Below are positions 34,888-44,987 of a DNA stretch of 64,000 nt, in pieces. Within the stretch, counting starts at the first letter, position 1. Every line of letters starts with the position of its first letter. Both the position numbers and the translations under genes were made by a program. The notes under the pieces were generated by a model, which saw only the letters and a list, made by a program, of their open reading frames with translations, had not been told where the DNA came from and did not search any database. The DNA comes from Arachidicoccus soli (GTDB lineage: Bacteria; Bacteroidota; Bacteroidia; Chitinophagales; Chitinophagaceae), in assembly GCF_003600625.1 (NCBI RefSeq), contig NZ_CP032489.1, forward strand, positions 992,001-1,056,000. The letters are read 5' to 3'.

Positions 34888-35739
34888 ATGAACAAAAAAA
34901 ATAAACCCAATGAATTAAATATTGCGATTCAAGGATATGAGGGAAGTTTTCATCAGGAAGCAGCTCAGACTTTTTTTGGCAAAAACATGAACGCCGTTTG
35001 TTGTGATACTTTTAGAGATGTAATAAAAGTAGTTTTGAATAAGAAAGAAAGTGATGCAGGTGTAATGGCTATAGAAAATACGATTGCGGGAAGTATCTTG
35101 CCTAACTATAATTTATTACACAAAAGTGGACTTAAGATTGTCGGTGAAGTATATATGTTGATTCGCCAAAACTTAATGGTAAATATTGGTGTGCCATTAG
35201 AAGATATTAAAGAAGTGCATTCGCATTCTATGGCTTTACAGCAATGCTTTAAATATTTGGACGAGCATCGTTGGAAATTAGTTGAAACGGAAGATACTGC
35301 TTTAAGTGCCAAGAAATTAGCTAAAAGTAAAAACCCTCACGTAGGGGTAATTGCTAGTAGATTAGCTGCAGAAATTTATGATTTGGAAATGATCGCGCCC
35401 AATATCCACACAATGAAAAACAATTATACTCGTTTCTTAATTCTTAATAGAGAAGAGGATGTGGTTGAAATTGAAGGCGCCAATAAAGCATCTATTTATT
35501 TTCATACAGATAATTCAAAAGGAAGTTTGGCAAAGGTGCTCAACAAAATAAATGAAGTTGACATCAATCTGAGTAAGTTACAAAGTTTCCCTATACCGGG
35601 TAGCGATTGGAAGTATAGTTTTCATGTAGATATGGAATTTTCAGATATAAAACAATTGCATCATGCATTGGAAATGATAACGCCGCTTACAGAAGAGTTA
35701 AGAGTAAATGGTATTTACAAAAAGGGTAAAAATATGTAG
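34888..35739 (+). CDS. pheA: Prephenate dehydratase
   Basis: Converts prephenate to phenylpyruvate, the committed step to Phe. The 283-residue product has the catalytic domain with IQGYEGSFHQEAA, DAGVMAIENTIAGS, and NNYTRFLIL (the TRF motif), then an ACT domain (about 200-280) with KGSLAKVLNKINEVDINLSKLQSFP, split here by its loop, which binds Phe for feedback inhibition. I use ATG 34888; the GTG at 34837 lies inside the attenuator terminator. No chorismate mutase domain is fused; that activity is on the DAHP synthase. Confidence 0.95.
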   Translation: MNKKNKPNELNIAIQGYEGSFHQEAAQTFFGKNMNAVCCDTFRDVIKVVLNKKESDAGVMAIENTIAGSILPNYNLLHKSGLKIVGEVYMLIRQNLMVNIGVPLEDIKEVHSHSMALQQCFKYLDEHRWKLVETEDTALSAKKLAKSKNPHVGVIASRLAAEIYDLEMIAPNIHTMKNNYTRFLILNREEDVVEIEGANKASIYFHTDNSKGSLAKVLNKINEVDINLSKLQSFPIPGSDWKYSFHVDMEFSDIKQLHHALEMITPLTEELRVNGIYKKGKNM

Positions 35740-35815
35740 TGAGTTTAGTTTGGGCATGAGATAAACTTCTGATGCAAGTTTCTTGAAAGACTTTAAATGA
35801 ATAAAGTATTGGTGA

Positions 35816-36964
35816 ATGACAGCAAAAAGATTAGAAAATATTAAAGAGTATTATTTTTCTCAAAAATTAAGAGAAATTGAACAGCTTAACAAGGAGGGGA
35901 AAAATATTATAAATCTTGGTATCGGTAGCCCCGATTTACCTCCACATCCGGATGTGGTAAAAGTGCTTTACGAAGAAGCGCAAAAAGCGAATGTACATGG
36001 ATACCAATCATACAAAGGCTCTCCTATATTGCGAAAAGCAATAGCAGACTGGTATCTGAAATGGTATAATGTAATTATTGATTTTAATACTGAAGTACTT
36101 CCATTAATGGGTTCCAAGGAAGGTATTATGCATATTTGCATGACCTATCTTAATGAGGATGATGAAGTTTTAGTCCCCAATCCTGGTTATCCGACCTATG
36201 CAAGTAATGTTTCTTTGACAGGCGCGAAAATGGTTGCTTATAATTTAACGGAAACCAATAATTGGTATCCTGATTTTGAGGCCATAGAAAAACTTGATCT
36301 TTCTAAAGTTAAATTGATGTTTGTCAATTACCCGCAAATGCCTACCGGGCAGGCTGCTTCGGAAGATTTATTTCAACAAATTGTCAAATTTGGTCAAAAA
36401 CATAATATTTTAATCATTCATGATAACCCCTATAGTTTTATCCTGAATGATAAGCCATTAAGTATAATGAGTGTTAATGGCGCTAAAGAAGTGGTGATAG
36501 AATTGAACTCGCTTAGCAAATCGCATAATATGGCGGGCTGGAGAATAGGTATGTTAATAGCAAAAGAAGAGCGTATCAATGAAATATTGAAATTTAAAAG
36601 CAATATGGATAGTGGCATGTTTTTACCTCTTCAATTAGCAGCTGCAAAAGCTTTGAGCTTGGGCGCTGACTGGCATGAGGAAGTAAACAAAGTGTATAAG
36701 GCACGTCGAGAAAAAGTATATGAGCTTTTAGATATCTTACAATGTACTTATAGCAAAGAGCAGACAGGTATGTTTATGTGGGCGAAAATTCCCGCAAAAT
36801 ATAAAAATGGCTATGAATTGGCAGATGATATATTATATAATGCCCATGTATTTATTACCCCGGGCAGTATATTTGGCAGTGAAGGTGATAATTATATCCG
36901 CATAAGTTTATGCGGAAGTATTGAAAAGTTTGCTGAAGCAATAAATAGAATAAATAATTTGTAA
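35816..36964 (+). CDS. Class I/II PLP aminotransferase, probably aromatic
   Basis: The 382-residue product begins with an LL-DAP/alanine aminotransferase-like N-terminus (NIINLGIGSPDLPPHP), has PNPGYPTY, the Asp region HDNPYSF, the PLP lysine in SLSKSHNMAGWRIGM and a final Arg in YIRISLC. By sequence it resembles the LL-diaminopimelate aminotransferase group, but its place between pheA and tyrA suggests that it aminates phenylpyruvate and 4-hydroxyphenylpyruvate. Substrate is inferred from context. Confidence 0.82.
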   Translation: MTAKRLENIKEYYFSQKLREIEQLNKEGKNIINLGIGSPDLPPHPDVVKVLYEEAQKANVHGYQSYKGSPILRKAIADWYLKWYNVIIDFNTEVLPLMGSKEGIMHICMTYLNEDDEVLVPNPGYPTYASNVSLTGAKMVAYNLTETNNWYPDFEAIEKLDLSKVKLMFVNYPQMPTGQAASEDLFQQIVKFGQKHNILIIHDNPYSFILNDKPLSIMSVNGAKEVVIELNSLSKSHNMAGWRIGMLIAKEERINEILKFKSNMDSGMFLPLQLAAAKALSLGADWHEEVNKVYKARREKVYELLDILQCTYSKEQTGMFMWAKIPAKYKNGYELADDILYNAHVFITPGSIFGSEGDNYIRISLCGSIEKFAEAINRINNL

Positions 36965-36977
36965 CAAAAGCTATAGA

Positions 36978-37880
36978 ATGACAACTGCGGTTATTGGTTT
37001 GGGGCTGATTGGTGGCACATTTGCACTTGCATTGAAAGACGAAAAAATTTCGACGAGTATAATTGGTGTGGAGAATAACGAAATACACGCTTCAAAAGCA
37101 TTGCAACTTGGCCTGGTGGATGAAGTCCTACCGTTAATAGAAGCAGTAAAGAAGGCAGATCTTATCATTTTGGCTACGCCGGTAACAATAGCCTCAGAGC
37201 AGTTAACAGAGATTTTGAATAATATATCTACACAAATTGTGACAGATACAGGCTCTACAAAACTAGGGCTGATTGAAGCGATAAAAAATCATCCAAAGCG
37301 TGGAAGATATGTACCTTCGCATCCGATGTGGGGTACAGAATTTAGTGGTCCGGAAGCAGCAAGGCATAATGTTTTAAATGGTATCGTAAATATTATATGT
37401 GATAAAAATGACAGTGATGAGGATGCACTAGAATTTATAGAAAATATCTATAATAGAATAGGAATGCGTTTGGTATATATGAATAGTGTGGCCCACGATA
37501 CGCATCTGGCTTATGTTTCACATATCTCGCATATCTCCAGTTTTGCTTTGGCGAATACGGTTTTGGGGAAAGAAAAAGAAGAAGATACCATTTTTAATTT
37601 GGCAAGTTCTGGTTTTGAAAGTACGGTACGTTTGGCAAAAAGTAATGCTGCCACATGGGTACCAGTTTTCAAACAAAACAAAGAAAATGTATTGGATGTG
37701 TTAAACGAATATATTTCGCAGTTACGCAAATTTAAATCAGCTTTGGAAAAGGAAAATTGGGAATATTTGAACGAGTTGATCGAAAATTCCAACGAGATAA
37801 AAAGAGTTTTGGATAAAAATGTAAAAGATGAAAATATTTCATTAAAACAAATAAGTAAACAAGTCGTAAGCAAGAAATAA
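36978..37880 (+). CDS. tyrA: Prephenate dehydrogenase
   Basis: Oxidatively decarboxylates prephenate to 4-hydroxyphenylpyruvate for Tyr. The 300-residue product starts with the NAD-binding VIGLGLIGGTFALAL and has the substrate motifs VTDTGSTK, HPMWGTEFSGPEAA and AHDTHLAYVSHISH. It is the short form without ACT domain, so feedback control by Tyr is not evident. It is 13 nt after the aminotransferase gene. Confidence 0.93.
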   Translation: MTTAVIGLGLIGGTFALALKDEKISTSIIGVENNEIHASKALQLGLVDEVLPLIEAVKKADLIILATPVTIASEQLTEILNNISTQIVTDTGSTKLGLIEAIKNHPKRGRYVPSHPMWGTEFSGPEAARHNVLNGIVNIICDKNDSDEDALEFIENIYNRIGMRLVYMNSVAHDTHLAYVSHISHISSFALANTVLGKEKEEDTIFNLASSGFESTVRLAKSNAATWVPVFKQNKENVLDVLNEYISQLRKFKSALEKENWEYLNELIENSNEIKRVLDKNVKDENISLKQISKQVVSKK

Positions 37881-37907
37881 TTTTGCTTACGCAATTATAA
37901 ATACAAG

Positions 37908-39602
37908 ATGATAACATTCGAAGAATTAGGATTAGATGATCGTTTGGTAAAGGCTACCAGCGAATTAGGCTACATCAATCCTACGCCCATACAGGAGCAA
38001 GCGATTCCTGTTTTATTGAGCGGCACAAAAGATTTGATCGGTTTGGCACAAACCGGAACTGGGAAAACAGCGGCATTTGGCTTACCGCTTTTACACGTAT
38101 TAAACGAAGAAGACAGATTTCCACAAGCATTAATTGTTTGCCCAACGCGTGAACTATGTTTACAAATAGTAAAGGAAATCGTTGGGTTTAAAAAACACAT
38201 GAAAGGTGTAAATGTGGTGGCGGTTTATGGCGGCTCCTCCATTAGCCTACAGATTAAAGATATTAAAAGAGGTGTTCAAATTGTTGTAGCTACACCGGGC
38301 CGACTAATTGATTTAATCGAACGTAAGGCTATTAATCTTGAAGAAATAAAATATGTAGTTCTTGATGAAGCAGACGAAATGTTGAACATGGGCTTTCAAG
38401 ATGATATAGAATTTATTTTGAAAAACACCCCTGCTCGCGAAAGCACTTGGCTGTTCAGCGCAACAATGCCAAATGAAATTCGCAGAGTCAGCAAAAAGTA
38501 CATGAAAGATCCGGTAGAAATTACAGTTGGTCAGGTAAATACAGCTAATAAAAACATCGATCATCAATATTATATTACTTCTGCACAACATAGATATGAG
38601 ACATTAAAAAGATTGATAGATTTCAATCCGGGTATTTATGGCATTATTTTCACACGTACTAAAAGAGATGCACAGGAAATTGCTGAAAAATTAACGCGTG
38701 AAGGTTACGATATAGATGCGCTACATGGTGATCTTACTCAGCCTCAACGTGATAAAGTGATGAAACAATTCCGAGATAGAAGCTTGCAGCTTTTAATTGC
38801 TACAGATGTGGCTGCTCGTGGTATTGATGTAAAAGAAATTACACACGTAATCAATTATGAGTTACCTGACGATGTAGAGATATACACGCATAGAAGTGGA
38901 CGTACTGGACGGGCGGGCAATACCGGAATATGTATTAGCATTATACATTCTAGAGAAACATTCAAACTCCGTCAAATTGAAAAAATAGTAAAAGTTCCCT
39001 TCAATAAAAGAGAAATACCGTCTGGTAAGGATGTTTGTCGTAAGCAATTCTTTTTCTTTATGGATAAATTACTCAATGCGGATATTTCACATGGTGATTA
39101 TGAAACATATGTGCCTATGTTGGAAGAAAAGTTCGCAGATGTATCCAAAGAAGAAGTTCTAAAACGTGTGGCAGCCTTAGAATTTGATCGTTTTTTGACC
39201 TATTATGAAAATGCGGGAGATTTAAACACACGCACAGAAAATCGTGGAGATCGTAGAGATAGAAATGACAGAAGCGATAGATCAGATAGAAATTCAGGTA
39301 GAGAAAGAAGTGGTAGAGACGCAAGGGACAATAATAGCTTCAATGGTGACACCGCAAGATTGTTTATTAACATCGGTACAAAAGATGGATTCTATAAAGC
39401 GAGTTTCTTACAATTTATTCTGGATATGAGTGACCTAAGAAAGGACGTTTTGGGTAGAATAGATATGAAGGAAATGAATAGCTGGATAGAAATAGATAAG
39501 AAAGCGGCTAATCAAATGATTCGTTCTTTGGATGGGAAAAATTTCAAAGGCCGTAAAATAAGAATGAATGATGCCGATTCTGGTGGAGGAAAAAGAAGAT
39601 AA
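37908..39602 (+). CDS. DEAD-box RNA helicase with DbpA-like RNA-binding domain
   Basis: The 564-residue product has all DEAD helicase motifs: Q motif, AQTGTGKTAA, PTRELCLQ, VLDEADEML, SATMP, and HRSGRTGRAG. A charged Arg/Asp/Asn/Ser-repeat linker (about 440-480) leads to a C-terminal DbpA-type RNA-binding domain (about 482-560). It is probably involved in ribosome assembly or mRNA turnover. It sits between tyrA and the DAHP synthase gene with only a 27-nt upstream gap, an unusual place for such a gene. Confidence 0.92.
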   Translation: MITFEELGLDDRLVKATSELGYINPTPIQEQAIPVLLSGTKDLIGLAQTGTGKTAAFGLPLLHVLNEEDRFPQALIVCPTRELCLQIVKEIVGFKKHMKGVNVVAVYGGSSISLQIKDIKRGVQIVVATPGRLIDLIERKAINLEEIKYVVLDEADEMLNMGFQDDIEFILKNTPARESTWLFSATMPNEIRRVSKKYMKDPVEITVGQVNTANKNIDHQYYITSAQHRYETLKRLIDFNPGIYGIIFTRTKRDAQEIAEKLTREGYDIDALHGDLTQPQRDKVMKQFRDRSLQLLIATDVAARGIDVKEITHVINYELPDDVEIYTHRSGRTGRAGNTGICISIIHSRETFKLRQIEKIVKVPFNKREIPSGKDVCRKQFFFFMDKLLNADISHGDYETYVPMLEEKFADVSKEEVLKRVAALEFDRFLTYYENAGDLNTRTENRGDRRDRNDRSDRSDRNSGRERSGRDARDNNSFNGDTARLFINIGTKDGFYKASFLQFILDMSDLRKDVLGRIDMKEMNSWIEIDKKAANQMIRSLDGKNFKGRKIRMNDADSGGGKRR

Positions 39603-39614
39603 AACCAATTTAAC

Positions 39615-39648
39615 AATTTGAAAATGGATGGAAGTTCATTTTCAAATT
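39615..39648 (+). other. 12-bp hairpin between the helicase and DAHP synthase genes
   Basis: aatttgaaaatg (39615-39626) pairs perfectly with cattttcaaatt (39637-39648) around a 10-nt loop. There is no adjacent T-run, so it may be an mRNA processing or stability element within the aromatic gene run. Confidence 0.5.
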
Positions 39649-39682
39649 CCCCTATTAATTTTTACTTTTTAATTGATAAAAA

Positions 39683-40771
39683 ATGGAATCTACAAATATT
39701 GCAGCACAAAAAGAACAAGTGCAAATCGTTTGGAAAAAAAGACCCTTAATCATTTCTGGCCCATGTAGTGCAGAAACTGAAGAACAAACTGTAGAGACAG
39801 CGATTCGTTTACAAAAAACCGGAAAAGTAGATGTATTGCGTGCCGGCATTTGGAAACCGCGTACACGCCCTGGAAGTTTTGAAGGTATTGGTACCAAAGG
39901 GTTGCCATGGCTGCAAGCTGCAAAAAAAGCTACAGGGTTATTAACGGCGGTTGAAGTTGCTACGCCTAAACAAGCAGAAGATGCTTTACATTTTGGTGTA
40001 GATATTTTATGGGTAGGTGCGCGTACAACTGTCAATCCATTTAGTGTTCAAGATTTAGCAGATGCTTTACGTGGCGTTGATGTCCCTGTTTTAATCAAGA
40101 ATCCAATTAATCCCGATCTAGAATTATGGACTGGCGCCGTGGAAAGAATTGACCGTGCCGGGATTAAAGATATTGGATTGATTCACCGAGGCTTTGCATC
40201 TTATGGCAATAGTGAATATCGCAACGCACCAATGTGGCATTTAGCGATAGAGATGAAACGTCGTTATCCTGAACTGCCTTTTATCAATGATCCTTCTCAT
40301 ATCTGCGGTAAAAGAGATAACTTATTGGAAGTTGCTCAAAAAGCTATTGATTTGGATTATGATGGTTTAATTATTGAATCACACATCGATCCTGATAAGG
40401 CTTGGAGTGATGCCAAACAACAAGTGACGCCTGAACGTTTAGGAGAAATGCTCAATGAAATAATATGGCGAAAAGAAGATGTTCCCACAATAGATCACGC
40501 AACACTGGAGAAATATCGCCAACAAATCAATCACTTAGATGATGAGTTGTTGCAATTAATTGCGCAAAGAATGAAAGTGGCTGATAAAATTGGTGCTTAT
40601 AAAAAAGATAATGGATTAACGATTTTACAAACTAATCGTTGGAATACTATTTTGGAAAAAGCTGTTGCAAAAGGGGAGAAACAGGGTCTGAGCAAAGAAT
40701 TTATTACAAAATATTTCGATGCAATTCATATGGAAAGTATTGCGCATCAGAATAAAATAATGAATGATTAA
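39683..40771 (+). CDS. DAHP synthase fused to C-terminal chorismate mutase
   Basis: The 362-residue bifunctional enzyme catalyses the first shikimate step and the chorismate to prephenate step. Residues about 15-265 are a type I (KDSA-like) DAHP synthase with ISGPCSAETEEQ, RAGIWKPRTRPGSFEG, NDPSHICGKRD and the ESHIDPDKAWSDAKQQ segment. Residues about 275-360 are an AroQ-type chorismate mutase (IDHATLEKYRQQINHLDDELL, KVADKIGAYKK). The mutase is C-terminal, the reverse of the Bacillus fusion and known in Bacteroidota, where the mutase domain mediates feedback. Confidence 0.93.
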   Translation: MESTNIAAQKEQVQIVWKKRPLIISGPCSAETEEQTVETAIRLQKTGKVDVLRAGIWKPRTRPGSFEGIGTKGLPWLQAAKKATGLLTAVEVATPKQAEDALHFGVDILWVGARTTVNPFSVQDLADALRGVDVPVLIKNPINPDLELWTGAVERIDRAGIKDIGLIHRGFASYGNSEYRNAPMWHLAIEMKRRYPELPFINDPSHICGKRDNLLEVAQKAIDLDYDGLIIESHIDPDKAWSDAKQQVTPERLGEMLNEIIWRKEDVPTIDHATLEKYRQQINHLDDELLQLIAQRMKVADKIGAYKKDNGLTILQTNRWNTILEKAVAKGEKQGLSKEFITKYFDAIHMESIAHQNKIMND

Positions 40772-40840
40772 TTAATTAAAAACCAAGAAGTCAAGAGTTA
40801 AAAAGGATTTCAACATTTTTTAGCTTTTGGCTTTTAACTT

Positions 40841-41878
40841 GTGATTTTGAAAAAGATTATAAAATATTCTACGGATTCTACCATCTTTTATTTTGATAGT
40901 TCTATTTCTGAATTGTCGAAAATTGTAGATCAAACTTCCACTTTTATTATCACGGATGATAACCTCTATCATCATTATCAAAAAAAGCTGAAAGGCTGGA
41001 ATGTACTACTGATAAAGGCTGGGGAGAAATACAAAAACCAAAATACTGTCAATGAAATTATCGGGCAGCTGATCGAAAAAGGAGCTGACCGTAAATCAAT
41101 AATTATTGGTTTTGGCGGCGGTGTCGTTACCGATATTGCCGGATATGTTGCATCAGTATATATGCGTGGTGTGAGTTTTGGTTTTATTCCGACTTCTATT
41201 CTTGCAATGGTAGATGCTTCAATTGGGGGTAAAAATGGGGTAGATGTAGGTATTTATAAAAATATGGTTGGCATTATTCGTCAGCCGAAATTTTTATTAT
41301 ACGATTACAATGTTCTGAAAACATTACCTAACGAAGAATGGGTAAATGGTTTTGCTGAAATCATAAAACACGCTTGCATCAAAGATGCAGCGATGTTTAA
41401 ATTACTTGAAAAACAGTTTCTTAAAGACTTTCAGAAAGATAAATTATTGTTGAGTAAATTAATTCAGCGTAATGCCTTGCTGAAAGCCAAGGTAGTACAA
41501 GAAGACGAATTCGAACAAGGCAATAGAAAGCTACTCAACTTTGGCCATACTTTGGGACACGCAATTGAAAATACTTACCAGTTGCCTCATGGTCATGCTG
41601 TAGCCATTGGAATGGTGGGCGCTGCATATTTGTCAAAAGGGTTATTGGGTTTTTCCAATGCTGAAAAATTGGTTACCATTCTTGAAAAATATGGACTCCC
41701 TGCGTTTTATACTTTTGATGCGAAAGATGCTTTACTAAAAATGTTGTCTGATAAAAAAAGGGTAAAGAACACCATCAATTATGTTTTGCTGAAAACTATT
41801 GGCGATGCAGTTTGTCGGCCTTTGACCATACAAGAAATCCAGCCCGTAGTAGAAGCGATAAGTAAAACTTTTAAATAG
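40841..41878 (+). CDS. aroB: 3-dehydroquinate synthase
   Basis: Second shikimate step, cyclising DAHP to 3-dehydroquinate with NAD and a metal ion. The 345-residue product shows GFGGGVVTDIAGYVAS, PTSILAMVDASIGGKNGVD and the metal-binding HTLGHAIENTYQLPHGHAVAIGM region. No ATG is available at the expected place; GTG 40841 or TTG 40847 must be the start. A Thr/Leu/Phe-type low-complexity spacer lies directly before it. Confidence 0.94.
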   Translation: MILKKIIKYSTDSTIFYFDSSISELSKIVDQTSTFIITDDNLYHHYQKKLKGWNVLLIKAGEKYKNQNTVNEIIGQLIEKGADRKSIIIGFGGGVVTDIAGYVASVYMRGVSFGFIPTSILAMVDASIGGKNGVDVGIYKNMVGIIRQPKFLLYDYNVLKTLPNEEWVNGFAEIIKHACIKDAAMFKLLEKQFLKDFQKDKLLLSKLIQRNALLKAKVVQEDEFEQGNRKLLNFGHTLGHAIENTYQLPHGHAVAIGMVGAAYLSKGLLGFSNAEKLVTILEKYGLPAFYTFDAKDALLKMLSDKKRVKNTINYVLLKTIGDAVCRPLTIQEIQPVVEAISKTFK

Positions 41879-41924
41879 ATTATAATCTTCTAACACTTTA
41901 AAAATTTTCAAACTTTAACAGCAA

Positions 41925-43229
41925 ATGCAAGAAGAAATTTCTATTCCCTATACTGTGATTATTTCTCCTGGAAATATTTCGGGAAATATTATTGCACCGG
42001 CCTCTAAAAGTTCCATGCAACGCGCTTGCGCAGCTGCTTTAGTAAAAAGGGGAGTAAGTCAAATTTTTAACCCGGGAATTTCTAATGATGATATAGCGTC
42101 ACTTGGAGTAATCCAAAATCTAGGTGCAAGAGTAACCCAACAAGATGATGGATCTTTAGTGATTGATAGTACAGATGCTGCTCCAAAGGAAGATGTAGAA
42201 ATTAATTTTGGAGAAAGTGGCTTGGGCATTCGCATGTTTACACCGATTGCTGCATTAAACGCTGTGAATATTGATATTGTGGGTCGTGGTAGTTTAACCA
42301 CCAGACCCATGAACTTCTTTGATGAGATTTTGCCGCAATTAGGAGTGGAAATATCATCAAATAATGGCTTACTTCCCTTGCATTTAAAAGGGGCACTACA
42401 ACCTGCGAATATTGAAATTGACGGATCTTTGAGTTCGCAATTTCTAACGGGATTATTGTTGGCTTTTGCCGCTGCAGATGCGAGTGATGTAACCATCGAA
42501 GTGAATGATTTAAAGAGCAAACCTTATGTTGATTTGACTTTAAAAGTGATGCAAGACTTTGGTTTGAAGTTGCCTGTCAATAATAATTATCAATCTTTCT
42601 ATTTTGAAAAATTACAAACCGGAAATAAAAAAACAAAAGTCAGTTATACAGTCGAAGGAGATTGGAGTGGCGGCGCATTTTTATTAGTTGCCGGCGCAAT
42701 TGCTGGACCTATAAAAGTTGCAGGTTTAGAGGTTCAATCTACCCAAGCAGATAAGGCAATATTATCGGCTTTGCAGGATTGCGGTTGTCAATTATCTGTT
42801 TCTGATAAAGAAATTGAGGTGGCCCCGGCTAAATTAAAGGCATTTCAATTCGATGCAAATGACTGTCCGGATTTATTCCCACCCTTAGTTGCATTGGCTG
42901 CTTATTGTGAAGGAACAACTGTGATTGAAGGAGTAGAAAGATTAACGCATAAAGAAAGCAACCGCGCTTTGACTTTACAAGATGAATTTGCTAAGCTCGG
43001 TATTGAAATTGTTTTGCAAAATAACCTAATGCTCATTAAAGGTGGAACTGGCGTAAAAGGTGGCGTTACACATTCGCGTCATGATCATCGTATTGCGATG
43101 GCATGTGCTGTAGCTGCGTTAAAGGCTGAAACTGCTATAACGATTGAAGAAGCGGCGGCTGTAAAAAAATCTTATCCTAACTTTTACAAACACATGGAAC
43201 AATTGGGCGTATCTTTATGTGCACAATAA
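41925..43229 (+). CDS. aroA: 3-phosphoshikimate 1-carboxyvinyltransferase (EPSP synthase)
   Basis: Adds the enolpyruvyl group of PEP to shikimate 3-phosphate. The 434-residue product has the substrate-binding ASKSSMQRACAAA, the ESGLGIRMFTPIAAL motif, GSLSSQFLTGLLLA, and the C-terminal HDHRIAMACAVAA. The usual glyphosate-loop motif GN(A/S)GT reads GESGLGIR, as in other Bacteroidota. It lies 46 nt after aroB. Confidence 0.93.
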   Translation: MQEEISIPYTVIISPGNISGNIIAPASKSSMQRACAAALVKRGVSQIFNPGISNDDIASLGVIQNLGARVTQQDDGSLVIDSTDAAPKEDVEINFGESGLGIRMFTPIAALNAVNIDIVGRGSLTTRPMNFFDEILPQLGVEISSNNGLLPLHLKGALQPANIEIDGSLSSQFLTGLLLAFAAADASDVTIEVNDLKSKPYVDLTLKVMQDFGLKLPVNNNYQSFYFEKLQTGNKKTKVSYTVEGDWSGGAFLLVAGAIAGPIKVAGLEVQSTQADKAILSALQDCGCQLSVSDKEIEVAPAKLKAFQFDANDCPDLFPPLVALAAYCEGTTVIEGVERLTHKESNRALTLQDEFAKLGIEIVLQNNLMLIKGGTGVKGGVTHSRHDHRIAMACAVAALKAETAITIEEAAAVKKSYPNFYKHMEQLGVSLCAQ

Positions 43230-43255
43230 AGTTCATTTGCTTTAAAATATAGGAT

Positions 43256-44335
43256 ATGAATTACGAAGAAATTAAAACTTTACTTGGTAAAGGGAACGAA
43301 AGCTTATTCACCCACGCATGCAAAACTGTTGATAAGAAGAATTTGCATTTACCATCGCCTGATTTTATAGATAACATAGTTGCGGGTAGCAATAGAAATA
43401 TTCAAACACTAAGAAATTTACAACAGATATATAATACCGGGAGACTCGCAGAAACAGGTTATTTATCCATTTTGCCTGTTGATCAAGGTATAGAACATAG
43501 TGCGGGTGCATCTTTTGCACCTAACCCGATTTATTTCGACCCTGAGAATATTGTAAAATTGGCAATCGAAGGTGGTTGTAATGCAGTCGCAACAACTTTT
43601 GGCGTTTTAGGTGCTGTAGCCAGAAAATATGCGCACAAGATTCCTTTTCTGGTAAAGCTCAACCACAATGAATTATTGACATATCCCAATAAATTTGATC
43701 AAATAATGTTCGGATCTGTAAGAGATGCTTGGAATCTCGGCGCTACTGCTGTTGGTGCGACTATTTATTTTGGATCAGCGGAAAGTGACAGGCAAATTAT
43801 TGAAGTTTCCAGAGCATTCGAAGAAGCGCATCAATTGGGGATGGTAACAGTATTATGGTGTTATTTGCGTAACAATGCTTTTAAAAAAGATGGTGTAGAT
43901 TATCACGTTGCTGCAGATTTGACAGGACAGGCAAATCATTTAGGTGTAACTATTCAGGCAGATATTATTAAACAAAAATTACCTGAAAATAATGGCGGTT
44001 ATTTAGCGCTGAATACAAAAGAACAAAGCTTTGGCAAGTTTGATAAACGTATGTATTCCAATTTAGCTACAAGCCATCCAATAGATCTATGCAGATATCA
44101 AGTTCTTAACTGTTTTATGGGTCGATCCGGACTTATTAATTCAGGTGGCGCATCTGAAGGGAATAAACAAAGAGATTTAGAAGAAGCGATTCGGACAGCT
44201 GTTATCAATAAACGAGCAGGTGGAATGGGGATGATTTCAGGCAGAAAATCTTTTCAAAAATCGATGAAAGATGGTATCGCATTATTGAACGGAATTCAAG
44301 ACGTATATTTAGAAAAGAAGATAACTGTTGCTTAA
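43256..44335 (+). CDS. fbaB: Class I fructose-bisphosphate aldolase (FbaB/DhnA type)
   Basis: The 359-residue product has [29 protein letters not shown] and the Schiff-base region FLVKLNHNE, all typical of the archaeal-type class I aldolase found in bacteria as FbaB. It cleaves fructose 1,6-bisphosphate, and might also serve sugar phosphates linked to erythrose 4-phosphate supply. It stands 26 nt after aroA inside the aromatic gene run, which suggests a role in feeding precursors, but that is inference. Confidence 0.85.
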   Translation: MNYEEIKTLLGKGNESLFTHACKTVDKKNLHLPSPDFIDNIVAGSNRNIQTLRNLQQIYNTGRLAETGYLSILPVDQGIEHSAGASFAPNPIYFDPENIVKLAIEGGCNAVATTFGVLGAVARKYAHKIPFLVKLNHNELLTYPNKFDQIMFGSVRDAWNLGATAVGATIYFGSAESDRQIIEVSRAFEEAHQLGMVTVLWCYLRNNAFKKDGVDYHVAADLTGQANHLGVTIQADIIKQKLPENNGGYLALNTKEQSFGKFDKRMYSNLATSHPIDLCRYQVLNCFMGRSGLINSGGASEGNKQRDLEEAIRTAVINKRAGGMGMISGRKSFQKSMKDGIALLNGIQDVYLEKKITVA

Positions 44336-44372
44336 AGTTAATATTATTGAGTTGAAATCTTAAAAATTATTT

Positions 44373-44987
44373 ATGGCTAAGACAAAAATTAAATGTTTGT
44401 TTACAGATATTGGAGGGGTGTTGTTAAACAATGGTTGGGATAGAAAAAAAAGAGCAGAAGCCATCGAGAAATTTAAACTAGATGCAGAAGAAGTCAATGA
44501 AAGACATCACCTGACTTTTGATACTTACGAAGAAGGAAAAATTACCTTAGATGAATATTTAGACCGTGTAGTTTTTTATACAAAGCGTAATTTTAGCCGC
44601 AAAGCTTTTAAAGAATATATGTTTAGTCTTTCTGCTCCTTATCCCGAAATGATAAAGTTGATGAAAGAGCTAAAAAAGAAATACGGTTTTCATATTGCTG
44701 TGGTAAGCAATGAAGGCAGAGAATTAAACGATCATCGCATTAAGCAATTTGGATTAAACACTTTCGTTGACTTTTTTATCTCCTCTAGTTTTGTACATAT
44801 TCGTAAACCTGATGCAGATATTTTTAAACTAGCATTAGATATTGCCCAAATGCAACCTGAAGATGTGTTGTTTATTGATGATAGAGAGATGTTTGTACAA
44901 GTCGCAGAAAAGCAAGGGATACGTGGATTGTGGCATAAAGACTTTGAAACTACGAAACGAATTTTGGCAAGTTTTGGGCTTAAATAA
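44373..44987 (+). CDS. HAD-IA family hydrolase
   Basis: The 204-residue product has HAD motif I FTDIGGVLL, motif II VVSNEG, motif III Lys in HIRKPDADIF and motif IV FIDDREMF. The motif I shape DIGGV lacks the second Asp usually needed for phosphatase proton transfer (DxD becomes DIG), as in some HAD-IA members, so the activity is uncertain. It lies between fbaB and aroC. Confidence 0.85.
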   Translation: MAKTKIKCLFTDIGGVLLNNGWDRKKRAEAIEKFKLDAEEVNERHHLTFDTYEEGKITLDEYLDRVVFYTKRNFSRKAFKEYMFSLSAPYPEMIKLMKELKKKYGFHIAVVSNEGRELNDHRIKQFGLNTFVDFFISSSFVHIRKPDADIFKLALDIAQMQPEDVLFIDDREMFVQVAEKQGIRGLWHKDFETTKRILASFGLK

